Positions 10,152 through 22,204 of a DNA stretch of 64,000 nt are shown here, one piece after another. Every line of letters begins with the position of its first letter. Positions within the stretch are counted from its first letter, which is position 1. The position numbers were made by a program, and so were the translations under genes. This DNA is from Dryocosmus kuriphilus. Taxonomy: Eukaryota > Arthropoda > Insecta > Hymenoptera > Cynipidae. The stretch is taken from positions 187,490,001-187,554,000 of the forward strand of contig CM076190.1 of NCBI GenBank assembly GCA_038277395.1, written 5' to 3'. Below the pieces are notes generated by a model, which saw only the letters and a list, made by a program, of their open reading frames with translations, did not search any database and was not told the origin of the DNA.

Positions 10152-13100
10152 TTTGGGAATATCCATTATGCAGATAAACTTGCATCACAGCAAAGGCGCC
10201 TCGGCAATTTTAACCAGACGCATGGCAGTGGTGCAGACAGGTATAGCCCTAATCCAAGAACCCTGGCTGTACAGGGAAAGAATTTGTGGCTTAGGAGGAT
10301 GCGGCTCCTTATTTAAGGGGCCTAGCGAAAAATCACCGAGGGCATGCATAGCCTTCAAGGGAATGGATGCTGTTTTGATGTCCAAACACAGCTCAAAAGA
10401 TCTTGCAGTTATTAAGGTAAGCCTCATGGGCCAAGGTGGAGAAAGGCTAGAAGTCTATATTGCTTCAGCATACGTTCCGGGCGATGCAGTGGGGGCTCCA
10501 CCTCCGGTGGAAGTGGAAGCCCTTATACAGCACTGCCAGGAAAATGGAATCCCTCTGTTGTTGGGATGTGACGCGGACGCACACCATGTGGCATGGGGAA
10601 GCACGAACATCAACGATAGAGGCAGAGAACTAGTAGAATACCTAGCTACTACTGAGCTGGAGATATTAAATAGAGGTAACACTCCTACATTCCGGAACAA
10701 AAACCGGAGTGAGGTTCTTGATATAACCCTATGCTCAGGTAAATTAAGGAGCAAGATAGCTGGATGGAGAGTCTCTGATGAGGAATCTCTCTCAGACCAT
10801 AAATACATCTTGCTTAATCTGGCTCTGAGAAAACCAGAGGTTTCAAAAATCAGAAACCCCAGGAATACACATTGGGACTTCTATAACGAGGAACTCACAG
10901 GTAGGCTCATGGAGTTTCCCACGAGCTATGGAACCATAGATGAGTTAGAGCATGCCGCGGATTTTCTGCGGAGGGCTTTGAAGATATCTTATGAGAATAA
11001 CTGCCCTATAAGCACAGTAAAATCTGGGAGAGGAGCCGAGTGGTGGAACAATCACCTGGAAAGGCTTCGTAAAAAGACCAGAGCTCTGTGCAATAGGGCA
11101 AACAAAACTAAACTTCCATCAGACTGGGACAGGTATAAACAGGCTCAGAGTGTTTATAAAGAAAAAAATAAGATTTTACAAACGAGAGAACTGGACTGGC
11201 TTCTGTGAGGACACGAAAGACATCTCAGGTACAGCGAGGCTCCATAAGATCCTGGCAAAAGACCCAGAGGCTCGTCTCGGACCAATAAAGCTCGAGAATG
11301 GCGAGCTTGCGGAGGATGAAGAATCAATCCTGAATCGCCTAATGGAAGTCCACTTTCCAGGCTTTCAGAAACAACAATCCGATCGATCTTGAAGAAGAAT
11401 GCCTGGGCCCGAGAGGGGGGAGGCCCGACTGGCAATTCGCAGAAATGGTCGTGGATAGTAGGAAGGTAAAGTGGGCCATTAGGTCATTCTGCCCCTATAA
11501 ATCACCAGGAGCAGATGGTGTTTTTCCAGTGCTCCTACAAAAGAGCACGGAATTCATCACTCCCCCGTTGACAAAACTTTTCAGGGCCAGTATAGCCCTT
11601 AAACACGTTCCGACAGCGTGGAAGAGTGGTAGAGTAGTCTTTATACCTAAACCAGGAAAATATGGCTATACTGCAGCAAAAGACTTTAGACCAATCAGCT
11701 TAACGTCCATTATACTGAAGACGTTGGAAAAGCTGGTTGAAAGACATATCAGGGATAAGGTGCTATTAACCTACCCGTTGCACAAGGGACAGCACGCGTT
11801 TCAGGCGGGCTGCTCAGTAGAAACTGCTCTGCATGATGCTGTGACAAAAGTGGAGCAGCAGCTAGAGCAAGGGGGTTATGTAGTGGGCACCTTTCTGGAC
11901 ATAGAGGGTGCGTTCAGCAACACCCCTTCAGAAGTCATCTGTCGGGAGGCTCTAAAGTGCGGCGTGCCAAGCCGCACAGGAGACAGCTCGAAACGAGATG
12001 GGGTAATGGCCAGGTTAGGGGGGTGGCTCCACGGGGACGCCCACAGGGGGGGGGGGGGGTGTTGTCACCTCTTCTGTGGTGCATCGTGGTTGACGGTCTC
12101 CTACGCTGGTTGAATGAAAAAGTGTACTATACCCAAGGTTATGCTGATGACTTTGTTATCCTAATTAGAGGATCTCATCTAGATGTACTAATGGGACTCA
12201 CAGGGTCAGCTCTGCGAATCGTAGAGATCTGGTGTGATAACGCAGGACTCACGGTCAACCCGGAAAATACCAGTTTGGTAATATTCACAAGGAAATACGA
12301 AGTTCAGGAGGTGAAGACTCCTGCATTGCGGGGTAAGATACTAATGACCTCAGACTCAGTTAAATATCTGGGAGTTATCCTGAATAGTAAGCTGAACTGG
12401 GCGAAGCATCTAGAAACGCAATGCAGAAAATTCACCACAACCTTCTGGATGTGTAGAAGAGTTTTTGGATTGACTTGGGGTTTGGGGCCAAAAATGATAG
12501 TTTGGCTATACTCTGCGGTCCTTAAACCAAGACTACTATACACAGCAGTGGTATGGTGGCCACGAGTTGAGCTCAAAACGATGCAGGACAGACTGCAACG
12601 ATTACGAACGCTAGCGTTCAGAGGGATAACAGGGGCAATGAGGACTACGCCTACAGCAGCGTTGGCCTATTTGCTTTGCGAAGAACCTCTGCACATTGCG
12701 ATAGTAGCTGGGGCGGCTCATGCAGTGAGCCATCTAGTAGGTGCAAAAAAAATAGACATGGGGGACTAGACATACAAGACTCCCAAAGGAGATCAGGACC
12801 ATACCATTTCTAAGAATGAGACACGATAAAACAAAAATACGCTTTAACTTTACTAAAGCCTTTCGAACTCTCATCGCAAGTAGGGACGAATGGCAGGTGA
12901 AGGACAACCCACTTCTCCAAGGGGAAATCTGGTATACAGATGGATCCAAAAGAGAGGGGGGTGCAGGAGCAGGGATATATGACAGCGCTAGAAAAAAGGG
13001 GATGGAAATCCCACTTGGAAAGTATGCCACTGCCTATCAGGCAGAAGTTATGGCTGTACTTAGGTGCGCTGAAACACTCATAGAAGAAAATAAGGCAGGC

Positions 13101-13763
13101 AGGCAGATCACAATCTGTTCTGACAGCCTTGCAACACTAACGGCAGTTGGTAAACCAGACATAACATCGGAACTGGTTTGGGAATGCAAAAAAGCATTAA
13201 ACCAACTGGCAGAGAAAAACAAAGTAACACTCATATGGGTCCCTGGTCGCGTAGGGATCAAGGGAAATGAGAAGGCGGATCAATTGGCAAATAAAAGTGC
13301 AACAAAAGGATACATAGGCCCAGAACCGGTATTGTGACTAGCGTCGAGTTGCATGGGGCTGGCCATAAAGCACTGGATCCGGAAAAAACACCGAGAATAC
13401 TGGGAACAGACGAAAGGATGCCGACAGGCTAAACCCATCCTGGGACTTGAGTACAGGATGGACAGGGCCATAGAAATTCTGAATCTACCCAAGAAAGAAA
13501 CCAGGATTATGGTACACATGCTCGCAGGGCATAACCATATGAACTACCATAAGCACAAGATAGGACTCAGTCCTACAACAGAGTGCAGAAAATGTGGTAG
13601 AGATGATGAAACGTCTCTACATGTGTTATGTCAATGTCCGGCTCTAGCTGGGCTTCGGAAACAGGCCCTTGGGAATCATTTCATTGAAACCGAGGAGGTC
13701 TCAACGCTGAACTTGGGCGACATACTGGGCTTTGTCAAGAGGTCTGGAATGGCCCAAGGGTAG
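10144..13763 (+). pseudogene. LOA element ORF2: endonuclease, RT, RNase H, zinc motif (frameshifted)
   Basis: The polyprotein that would nick DNA and reverse-transcribe the element RNA. Segment 1 (10144-11208) is an APE endonuclease: MQINLHHSKGAS, QEPWL, a GCDADAHH active-site block and SLSDHKYI. Segments at 11150-11392, 11445-12040 and 11957-12769 give the RT: SPGADG, FRPISLTSIILKTLEK, GQHAFQAGCS, PQGG, LSPLLW and YADD (12140-12151). Segment 12816-13337 is RNase H (YTDGSKREGGAGAG, QAEVMAVL, SDSLATL, WVPGRVGIKGNEKAD). A TGA at 13335-13337 interrupts before the C-terminal CRKCGRDDETSLHVLCQC zinc motif (to 13763). Frame changes fall near 11160-11190 (A7), 11365, 12017 (G6) and 12745 (A8). Three of the four are at homopolymers, so some may be assembly errors rather than mutations. 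Confidence 0.9.
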
Positions 13764-13927
13764 CGGACCTATAACGGAACGGCACAATGGACTTATAGTC
13801 TGAGCGACAGGGGGAGGGGTTTTAGTCGGTAGGAATCCGACACTACCCGAACATCTGGGTGTCTTATGCAAGATTTCCCCTCCTCCATCCAGGGCAAAAA
13901 AAAAAAAAAAAAAAAAAAAAGAAAAAA

Positions 13928-13940
13928 AATTCTCATGTTC
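13928..13940 (+). repeat. Target-site duplication, right copy
   Basis: AATTCTCATGTTC directly after the A-tract, identical to 8663-8675. Confidence 0.92.
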
Positions 13941-14819
13941 AGAAGACATATAAAAACAAGTCACTTTACAAATATTATTTTTCCACAGGCCAATTAATTC
14001 TTGATTGTCAATATAATTAATTATTTAACACAACTTTAAAAATAAATTGAGATTCGAAATTGCAAAGTTTCTGGCAAAACTTTTTTCTATGTCATGTTAA
14101 CATTTTGTATGTTTATGTTAAAAAATTTTCTTTGTAGCTTTTTTGTGAGATTTTGGAAGTTTTTGGAACCTTGTGCAATTTCATGCAATTTAGCACGTAC
14201 AAATCTATTTTCCTTTTGCTGCTTGTAATTGAAAGTAAGGATTTGGAGTGAAAAAATTATGCTTCTCGAACGAAAAAGGACGTCTTCTCTGAACTAGATG
14301 ACTTCTTTTATTCAAAATTTTCACATTCCAAAAAGTTCCAACTGCATCATCTCGGCAGTAATATTTTTCATTTTTTTGTAAAAAGAAAATGAGATTATTA
14401 GTCACCCTTCGAAGCTAAAAAAACGTGCGTCTCAAACGAAAAAAGTCACCCTACATTTTCTCGAAACATAATGATACTATACAACGACTTTCCTGTATAA
14501 TGATATTCCAACTAAAAAGGCTCTTAATCTACTTCCTTCCCAGAGAGTAACGGGAAGGTGGCTTGTAGGATGGTAGGAAATATAGACGTGCTCTGAGAAT
14601 ATAGGAATTTCTTTATTAACAACAACCTCATGTCCGTACTACACGCGGAGTCAGGTCTAAACAATTTTATATTAACTCTACTTATTTTAAAACTTAGCCT
14701 TATCCAGTAGTGCAATTTAACACGAACTTTACGACAACGTTTTATTATACCATTATCCTGTTTTCTAGGCTATGGAAACTCGAAATTGTTTTACTTGAGA
14801 AGGGCTGTAGACGTACAGA
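13941..14819. other. Unassigned AT-rich stretch
   Basis: Short frames only; no recognised gene, repeat or RNA. Confidence 0.45.
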
Positions 14820-14827
14820 CGAATTAA

Positions 14828-15105
14828 CAGGGTTGGGGCCGTAATTTACTCTAGGTATTTTACGTGGTTTTCTACAGAATTTACTAGGTAAGTTACCTTT
14901 CTAGTTTTCTACACGATGTAAATTACCGGAAACATAACTTAACTTTAGCAATTGAGCCATACAGTAACATCATCTCCCGTAGGTAAAATCACTTTCTAGT
15001 AGAACATTAACGTTCGCCATTTAATTTACCGCTTTTCTACGTAAGTTACGTCATTTATGTAATTTACGCAGAAAACCTCGAGTGACGCGTCACTTCGCAA
15101 CCCTG
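14828..15105. mobile_element. Possible hAT-like MITE (278 bp)
   Basis: The stretch begins CAGGGTTG and ends CAACCCTG, an 8-bp inverted pair of the kind found at hAT ends. The flanks CGAATTAA and ATGATTAA agree at five of eight positions, weak support for an 8-bp target duplication. Inside, TAATTTAC/GTAAGTTAC-like motifs recur many times (14850-15070) in both orientations. It has no coding capacity. Family assignment is tentative. Confidence 0.45.
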
Positions 15106-15733
15106 ATGATTAACTGAGGTATCTCTCAGCACATACATCCATAAAAGCTCTAGACCAGTAATAAAAACGTTTTTACCTTCAATTCTTTATATTTTTACCC
15201 TAGTCGACAACGCTAGGATCAACTTTACCACAAGAAGATTATATTTTAAAACTTGTAAATTGACTACGTAACCTCTCCCAAGATATAATGTATTTACAAG
15301 TTAATGATTCTTATTGGAAAGATAAGAATTATTTACACCCTTAGTCTATTTTTCCCTACTTTATTCATGTAAAAAATGCTACATACGCACATAAGCACCA
15401 CAAAATTTGTTACACGCAAGACCACGCACCTGATATGTGTTGTGTCGTTAACTTAACTTCCAACATTTGTATCAATATATCATTTCCAACGTCTACTTTC
15501 TTTTCGCAAAATTAGTTTAGCCACATAGTAAATTCGCAGTTTATCCTCCTCCAATTCAACTTAATGTTCATCAATTCGAAAGTCTCTTTTTTTCCAAATG
15601 ATGTTCAGGAATGAAGACCAGGTACTCACCTTGTAGGAATAGGTGAGGATCACAGACACGTCACTGGACTAGTCCAAATTGATCATTCGGCCTGGAGGCG
15701 TTTGTATCCATTCATGATTCGTAAAAGAGATCT
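15106..15733. other. Unassigned AT-rich stretch
   Basis: Nothing recognised between the MITE and the long-TIR element. Confidence 0.45.
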
Positions 15734-16509
15734 TAATAGGCGAGCGGCAAACCCCCGAAAAGACGTTTAGAAACACGAAAGAGTGACCAGATTCAAACTA
15801 GTGGCTAGAAATGGTCTTTCTTTATGTTTTCGAGGGTGCTGAATACGACTATGAAGTTTATTTTGTCGAAAAATTGGGGGAACGTTGTCAAAAATGAGTT
15901 TTAAGTGAAATTTCAACGAAAAATTATTGTACTATTTTTTGAGTTCAACTCGCCAGAACTCAGCCAAAAATTGATATTTCTTAATGAAATTTTTACTGCG
16001 CGTTGTTCAAGTATTCCTGAAAGTAGACAAATTTGTCCGCAATTTCTAAAGCATTTTCCGGCCAAGCGGGAAATTCCGAAAGAAAATTTTCATGGTATTC
16101 TGACTCTGCACGTTCCATTGAAAAAGTTGAGTGACGAAGTTTTTAATTAATTAAAACTACATACACAGTCTCAAAGTATATAGTTTGAGGAAGTTTTTCA
16201 GAAGTTTTCAGCCCTTTATCTCTATTAGGAAAAAAGATGTCGATTTTTCTAGTTGCGCTAAGTACGCTCTGTGCGCGATTTGGGGAAAACGTACTCGGAT
16301 AAACGCGAGGATAAACGAGAGAAAAAGCTTAATCAATGACATTGAGAATAATAATAATAGTTATTTACGTGAATAATTCATTTATTAAACAAATAATTTA
16401 TTAATTGATTGATTAATTAATTTTTAATTTAAATAATAAGATGTAGGAATTTTTTTTTCCGTTTCTCATATTTCGAATACCTATTATATTGAAAAATTTG
16501 AGAAAAGAA
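15734..16509 (+). repeat. Left long terminal inverted repeat
   Basis: About 776 bases matching the reverse complement of 17597-18357 with small differences. Shared landmarks are TAGGCGAGCGGCAA at the outer end, GACCAGATTCAAACTAG, and at the inner edge ATATTGAAAAATTTGAGAAA. Both arms contain the same ~80-codon open stretch (15905-16150 and 18175-17933), best explained by the shared ancestry of the arms. Confidence 0.85.
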
Positions 16510-16789
16510 ATCGTTAATTATTCATTATTTATACATAAGAGTGTTAAAACGTGTAGTAAAAAATAATAGTAGAAATATTCTCTAGAAAAAAATTAGATGG
16601 CGACTTTAAAATTTCTGCTGTTGCGCCTTAGCAATATTGCCCTGTTGCATTTTTGCACTGTTTCATGTTTGCATTGTTGCCATGTTTCATATTTCGCGTT
16701 GCATAATGTTGCATGCTGGACGTGTTTCAACAGGTGTTGCTCGCAAGTAAATAAGTCGCGCTTGCACACGTTTTTTCTTTCTCTCAAAA

Positions 16790-17415
16790 ATATATCACTA
16801 ATAAGTGCACACGCAGTAACGGGCTGTGATACTACATCATCTCTATTTTTTATTGGAAAAAAAGACTGTTTACGCTGTTTTAAAGAAAATGTCAGATGAA
16901 GAGTTGAATAGTCTTACTAATTTAGATAGTGTATCTTTTGAAGAGGCTGTACAAATAGTCAGTAGGTTTATATCAATGTTAAATTATCCGAAAAATGAAA
17001 CCGAAGCTATTCGATCAGATGTCACATCTTTGAGATGCAATTTAGCTATGCTTAAAAATCCAAGCATTGATCGATTACCACCTTCCAAACCTGCTTTACA
17101 AAAGCATATATTGAGATGTCTTTGGCAAATCAATGAATGGAAGCAGGAAAAAAATCCTAACATAAATACCAAAGACTTGAAAGAGTGTGGATAGTTAGTC
17201 GATGATGATGGAAACATTCCTTTTGATTATTACGAGGGTAATTCAGCAATGGAATATTTGCAAAGTTCTTATTGTTCCTGCTCTCAAAAAAATCATGTAC
17301 TACTGATGTATGTCCTTGTGTGAGGGCTAATTTCAAGTATTGTGATTTATATAGCTGCACACCTTCGTGCACTAATAGAACCGTTGCAATAAATTATCAC
17401 GATGATGCAGTCTGA
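16790..17415 (+). pseudogene. XPG-like fold protein with Cys-rich tail, C-terminal part, broken
   Basis: The plus strand encodes ISAHAVTGCDTTSSLFFIGKK (16797-16863, quoted across two words: ISAHAVTGCD, TTSSLFFIGKK). A shift near 16865 leads into VLKKMSDEELNSL, later RLPPSKPALQKHILR and WQINEWKQEKN (to 17194, TAG). After the stop, LVDDDGNIPFDYYEG, YCSCSQKN and, in another frame, DVCPCVRANF, YCDLYSCTPSC can be read to about 17415. H(A)xTGCDTTS...GKK followed by LPPxxxAL..H..R and a Cys-rich end is a pattern I recall from uncharacterised arthropod and cnidarian proteins. The GCD...GIGKK part resembles the helix-hairpin region of FEN1/XPG nucleases. That relation is an inference. At least two frameshifts and one stop make it a pseudogene, and the N-terminal catalytic part is absent. 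Confidence 0.55.
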
Positions 17416-17596
17416 ATGAATGGTGTTCTAATTATCCGTTTGTCCTAACCTGGTAAAAAAATAAGAGATACATTCCAAAAAGGAACTAGCTGGATTAGAC
17501 GTATGACACGAAAGTAATTCTAAAATATGCAGATATTTTATTTCAAGTCAAAAAAACCTTTCTACCATATTGTTTATTGTTTTCTACCATATTTGT

Positions 17597-18357
17597 TTCT
17601 CAAATTTTTCAATATAGTAGGTATTCGAAATACGAGAAACGGAAAAAAAATTCCTACATTTTATTATTTAAATTAAAAATCAGTTAATCAATTCATTAAT
17701 TAATCATTTGTTTAATAAATTAATTATTAACGTAAATAACTATAATTATTATTCTCAATGTCATTGATTAAGCTTTTTCTCTCGTTTATCCTCGCGTTTA
17801 TCCGAGTACGTTTTCCCCAAATCGCGCACAGAGCGTACTTAGCGCAATTAGAAAAATCGACATCTTTTTTCCTAATAGAGATAAAGGGCTGAAAAATTTC
17901 TGAAAAACTTCCTCAAACTATATATCTTGAGACTAAGTATGTACTTTTAATAATTTAAAAACTTCGTCACTCAATTTTTTCAACGGAACGTGCAGAGTCA
18001 GAATACCATGAAATTTTTCTTTCGGAATTTCCCGCTTGGCCGGAAAATGCTTTAGAAATTGCGGACAAATTTTTCTACTTTCAAGAATAGTTGAGCAATG
18101 TGCAGTAAAAATTTTATTAAGAAATATCAATTTTTGGCTGAGTTCTAGCGAGTTGAACTCAAAAAAATAGTACAATAATTTTTCGTTGAAATTTCACTTA
18201 AAACTCATTTTTGACAATGTTCCCCCAATTTTTTCGACAAAATAAACTTCATAATCGTATTCAGCACTCTCGAAAACATAAAGGAAGACCATTTCTAGCC
18301 ACTAGTTTGAATCTGGTCACTACTATCCAATTTTAGAGGTCGTTGCCGCTCGCCTAT
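17597..18357 (-). repeat. Right long terminal inverted repeat
   Basis: Inverted copy of 15734-16509; see that entry for the shared landmarks. Differences are scattered single bases and a diverged ~30-base patch next to the outer end (18318-18345). Confidence 0.85.
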
Positions 18358-20099
18358 AATGGAATACATGGCAACACTACCAACTAAACTGTACTAATAT
18401 TAAAGAATGATCCTCTGGAACGACGGTTCTTCAAACTATTCGACCCAAACAGCACTCGTTATGCAGAGTATACATTAATAACTAGCTGTGAATTCGATCT
18501 TGGTTATTTTCGCTTTGTTTTTTATAGATTTATAGTGCTCATTGACCGATTTTTCAAATATTATAAATGGCCATAACTTTCTTAGCCTTCTGCAATCTGT
18601 ATTAATATTATAAGTCAATAGATTCATCTCGAGTGAAGGAATCTTTTTCATTCAGGCATACACTTTGAATTATGATGATAAAAAAAGTTTAAATCTCAAA
18701 AACCCATTTTGAAAAGGTATAAAAGTACCCAATTAGTGTTGGGTATAATATTTAAAGCATTCCTTACTGTTTTTAGATATTAGTGCTGAAAATAAACCTT
18801 TCAAATTTCATCAATTTATCTACAACTGTCTTTTAGTTATTCATTTTGTTTCCTCTTAGAGGAAGCTTCGTAGTCCTTACAATTTAAAGTCTTTAAAAAA
18901 TGATTTAATTAAACGCTCTTCAGTTGATAAATGTTTAGCATAACTTTACGGATGTGTATATGTGTGTCTCCATTCTTTGTTAACACTATAACTTGAAGAA
19001 ATTCGTAGAGAAATTGATAAAATTACTTCGAGATGAGAATCTAAAAATACAGCTGTAAATTACCATCGGTGTCTTCTGCCCTACAACGGAGATACATACG
19101 TGACATTTTTGTGAAAAGTGAGGTTTTGGTATCAGTAGATCGTGATTGCAGGCTGCGCCTCACCATCATAATTAAAAAGGATAACTTTCAATTATTCATA
19201 ATAAAACAACCTATAAGATTGCAAAATCTGATCAAATTGACCAAATACATTCGAAACATATATGTAAAGGACGTCGCGTTGCCTAAAATTTGTAAAAAAG
19301 AAGTCGAATACAGTGAGATATACAAGGGAAGGGGTACTTAACTTACGTAAAAGATTATCGAACCCTCTACAAACCCCCCTCCATTTTACCATTAGACGGC
19401 AACTTTACACATAGTGTCATAAAACCCCCCCCCCCCCCCCCCTCAGCTATCACGTAATTTAATTACGGCCCCTAAAGGATTATTAGACACTCGGAACAGT
19501 TCGGAGGTGAATATTCTGCTTTGCGGAGGTCTTCCGACATAACGAGGGTGTGTTTTTGCGAACTTTACACCGAGACACACCGCAAGTGATATTTCGTATT
19601 TCTTAGCCGGAATTTGATTCTATAAAATACCACAAGTTCATTTTCTATTAGAAATTGTTAAAATAATTAATTTTTTATTACAAACATAGAAAAAAGCACA
19701 TGCATTTTACACAAGAGGGGGTACCTGCATTCATGACGTATCTTTTTCTGTTCAAGGGAATTATTCACTACGGATCTATTCATTCATGCTCACATTATGA
19801 GCACTTTACTGCGTCTAAGGCATCAACTAAATTTGCTTTCTCCTAAATGGAGGCTTATTTTAACTAAATCAAAAACAAGTGACACTTATTTCATCAAGTT
19901 TCATCCTATACGGAAATGTTTCCAAAAAATCAGAAAGACCATCAAAAGCTCAGTCAACGTGTCTTAATACAACGAACTACTTTTCAGTATCTTAGAAACG
20001 CGAATAGTTGCATCAGATGCATTACAGTTTTATTTTCAATAATAAAAAAGGGTTGCCTCATATAAACAAGACAAACAATACATTTTTTGAATTCAATAA
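18358..20099. other. Unassigned AT-rich stretch with a C18 tract
   Basis: No gene recognised. An open frame at 19069-19341 (90 codons, RRYIRDIF...KDVALPKICKKE) has no known relative. A run of 18 C lies at 19425-19442. ACAAACCCCCCT at about 19370 recurs at 20660, so a diverged repeat may be present. Confidence 0.4.
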
Positions 20100-20460
20100 A
20101 ATCGGTATTACTAGGCCATAAGCGGCCATAGAGGGTCTACCAATAGGTCATTCGACGCACCTTGAAGACGCGAAAAATATTCCAGAAAATGTACTGTAGT
20201 ATTCCTAACATTAAAAAGCTTTTCTCTTATAGACAGAAAACAGCTTTTTTGAAATTTCATAAATCGACACTTGTAGGTCATAAAAGTTACCACAATTGGT
20301 CAATCGATGCGTTTCAAACAGAAGAACAAACACATCAGATATAGAGAGTATTGTTGTATTTCGAATGATTTACAAAGTTTTGCGCATATAAGTATCTTTT
20401 TCAAATTCCATAAACGCAAAAAAAAAAACACGTCTGAATGGCCGAACTAGCTCAAAATCC
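20100..20460 (+). repeat. Diverged ~155-bp tandem monomers
   Basis: Two neighbouring units share order and wording: GGTCATTCGACGCA (about 20146) and GGTCAATCGATGCG (about 20298) at the start, and TTTCATAAA (20257) and TTCCATAAACGC (20407) at the end. The monomer length and style recall the HINE-like family at 44-62 kb, but the sequences are not obviously the same. Confidence 0.4.
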
Positions 20461-20980
20461 TATCAGACCATGGATATCAACTGGAGCTACAATTCGTCCA
20501 AATTTCCTGATCATAGCTCTTTTACTTTACAAGAAATGGAACACACAGGCAAATACACGGACAAAGTTGTTTTAAGAAAATTATATTTTAATAATTCTTT
20601 TGGTCGAATTATAATGACATATGTCAAAAAAGTAGATTTGAAAATGTACGTCATTACAAACCCCCCTCTATGAGGAAGCAAAATCAATGGAAGATTGCGT
20701 AGTTTAAGGAAACTAAGATCAGAACATTTTTTTTTTTTTAATTTTTTCAGAAAATATATTGCATTTCAATTTTCTACATAAGAAACTATTATGTAGTCCT
20801 AACGAGAAAAAAGTTAACCAAAATAAATGAGTGTGTCAAAAAAATTTTGAAACAAAAGTTACTTTTTAATGTATTTAAATATCGCTTCATATAATACATA
20901 CTGTATTTCCAGACTATGTTCATTAAAAATTTAACAATTTTGAGTGTAATTTTTTAAAAATTGAATATCTTTAATTTTTT
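20461..20980. other. Unassigned AT-rich stretch
   Basis: A 67-codon open frame at 20470-20673 has no recognised domain. A T10 tract occurs near 20727. Confidence 0.4.
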
Positions 20981-20981
20981 T

Positions 20982-22204
20982 ATTATTATTATGCCATTAA
21001 GCCTGTTTCCCTTTCGGGGTAAGCGTAAACTCTCTTGGTTCTAGCCTCGTTACATTACCAGGGATTAGGATATTTATATGATTGCGGAAGGAAAGGAGTG
21101 TGTATTGGAAGTTACAGATTAGAGATCGATCCAGAAGTCGCATGCTGCTTCGTTCAAACTACACACTAGTTCTCACAACACTGCTCCGACCCAGGCGCTC
21201 ATCGATCTCTCTAGCAATCACTCCTAGTGCACAGGCTTCGTACAGCCATATGGGGATCTTTAACGCTAGATCCAATTCATATTCAAAAGGCAAAGCCCTC
21301 CACCAGGACCCCATGAGTCTCTAACATCATTCGTTTTAGGCGATCGTCCACACATTCCTTATAGACAATTTTTTTACCATACATCTCTATCCTGACATAC
21401 AACATTTGCTTCCTTTATATCCACACACCTTTTCACACAAGCTCTTGTATTCCTATGGCTCGATATTATTCTTTCTCTTAAGAGTCTCAATCAGATATTC
21501 CCACCGTTCTCTCCTCGATCTACTTCTTGATGCGTGACCATTGACTTTTCCGAGACATACATACCTGCTTCGTTAAACATCCTTCGTCCATTCTCTTAAC
21601 ATGACCAAATCATCTCAACATAATTTGTTTCACTTTATCCATCAGAGTTTCTTGCATGCGCCTCATTCTATTGAGAATCCACCCATTACTGACTTTATCC
21701 ATTAGCGTTTTACCACAAATATTCGGGCAGGAACCCGCATTCCAACCGCGTTCACTTTACTTCTCTCCTTTTCCTTTGGCCATGTCCAAGTTTCGCTACC
21801 ATACAGCAAAGGTAAGTTTTCAAAAGTACAGAACTATATTTTGCAATTTTGGCTTTATTTGTTATACATTTGTTTACTTCTGTTAATGGAACCTACCTGC
21901 CAATGAAAACTTTTACTACCTTCTTTTATAGTCCTGGAAATTTCTTTATCTACCTTCAGTCAGCAGTAAGCAGGCTTCAAAGATACACGAAATGAATCAA
22001 CTTATTTTAATTTCTCTTCTACCGCTTAGAAGAAATATTGCACACTGTTTTCTCATCGTTTCTCTCGAACCGATCATTTTTGTTTTAATTACATTAATCT
22101 TTAAACGTATACATTCGCGCTACCATTCAGTCTCCTCAACATTCTCCGCAAACTTTCTGCAGTCTGCCATTAGTGCTTCAAAACGCCTGAAAAATCAACT
22201 ACAT
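20982..22204 (-). pseudogene. 3' part of a non-LTR retrotransposon, degenerate
   Basis: On the minus strand the 3' end is an AATAATAAT-type tail at 20982-20992, preceded by a conserved-looking 3' UTR (CGCTTACCCCGAAAGG, complement of about 21007-21025). Further upstream short reads typical of LINE C-termini appear in shifting frames: GSETWTW, KVNAVGMRV, FGHVKRMDEG (about 21800-21560) and, next to the gap, MADCRKFAENVEETEW (about 22170-22125). An ATA-type tail and this C-terminus suggest an RTE/CR1-like element, from memory. The upstream part is lost in the assembly gap. Confidence 0.55.

Larger units (their letters stand above)
8676..13927 (+). mobile_element. Full-length LOA-clade non-LTR retrotransposon
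   Basis: A 5.25-kb insertion with identical 13-bp flanks (8663-8675 and 13928-13940) and a 3' A-tract at about 13896-13927. It has a 5' UTR of about 440 bases (GC-richer than the flanks), ORF1, and an overlapping ORF2 with endonuclease, RT, RNase H and a C-terminal zinc motif. RNase H plus this endonuclease type (QINLHHSKGAS, QEPWLYRERICGL) points to the LOA/Bilbo group (family knowledge). The perfect target duplication and few lesions indicate a recent insertion. The local composition is clearly GC-richer than its host DNA. Confidence 0.9.
15734..18357 (+). mobile_element. Long-TIR DNA element carrying an XPG-like/Cys-rich gene
   Basis: Two ~770-bp inverted arms (15734-16509, 17597-18357) enclose ~1.09 kb of unique sequence with a broken gene. 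Both outer ends begin TAGGCGAGCGGCAA, with TAA on the outside of each end, which could be a 3-bp target duplication. No transposase of a known superfamily is visible, so it may be non-autonomous, may carry a captured gene, or may belong to an uncharacterised group. Confidence 0.65.

Noticed and set aside
15731..15740. TTAA next to the long-TIR element as a piggyBac target site
   Set aside because: TTAA is present only on the left; the right flank is TATAATGG, so TAA fits better.
15905..18175. The same ~80-residue frame in both long inverted arms
   Set aside because: The arms are copies of one repeat; the frame starts and ends without landmarks and has no domain. Treated as non-coding.
19425..19442. 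C18 tract as a structural (G-quadruplex) element
   Set aside because: A single homopolymer run with no neighbouring runs of matching spacing.
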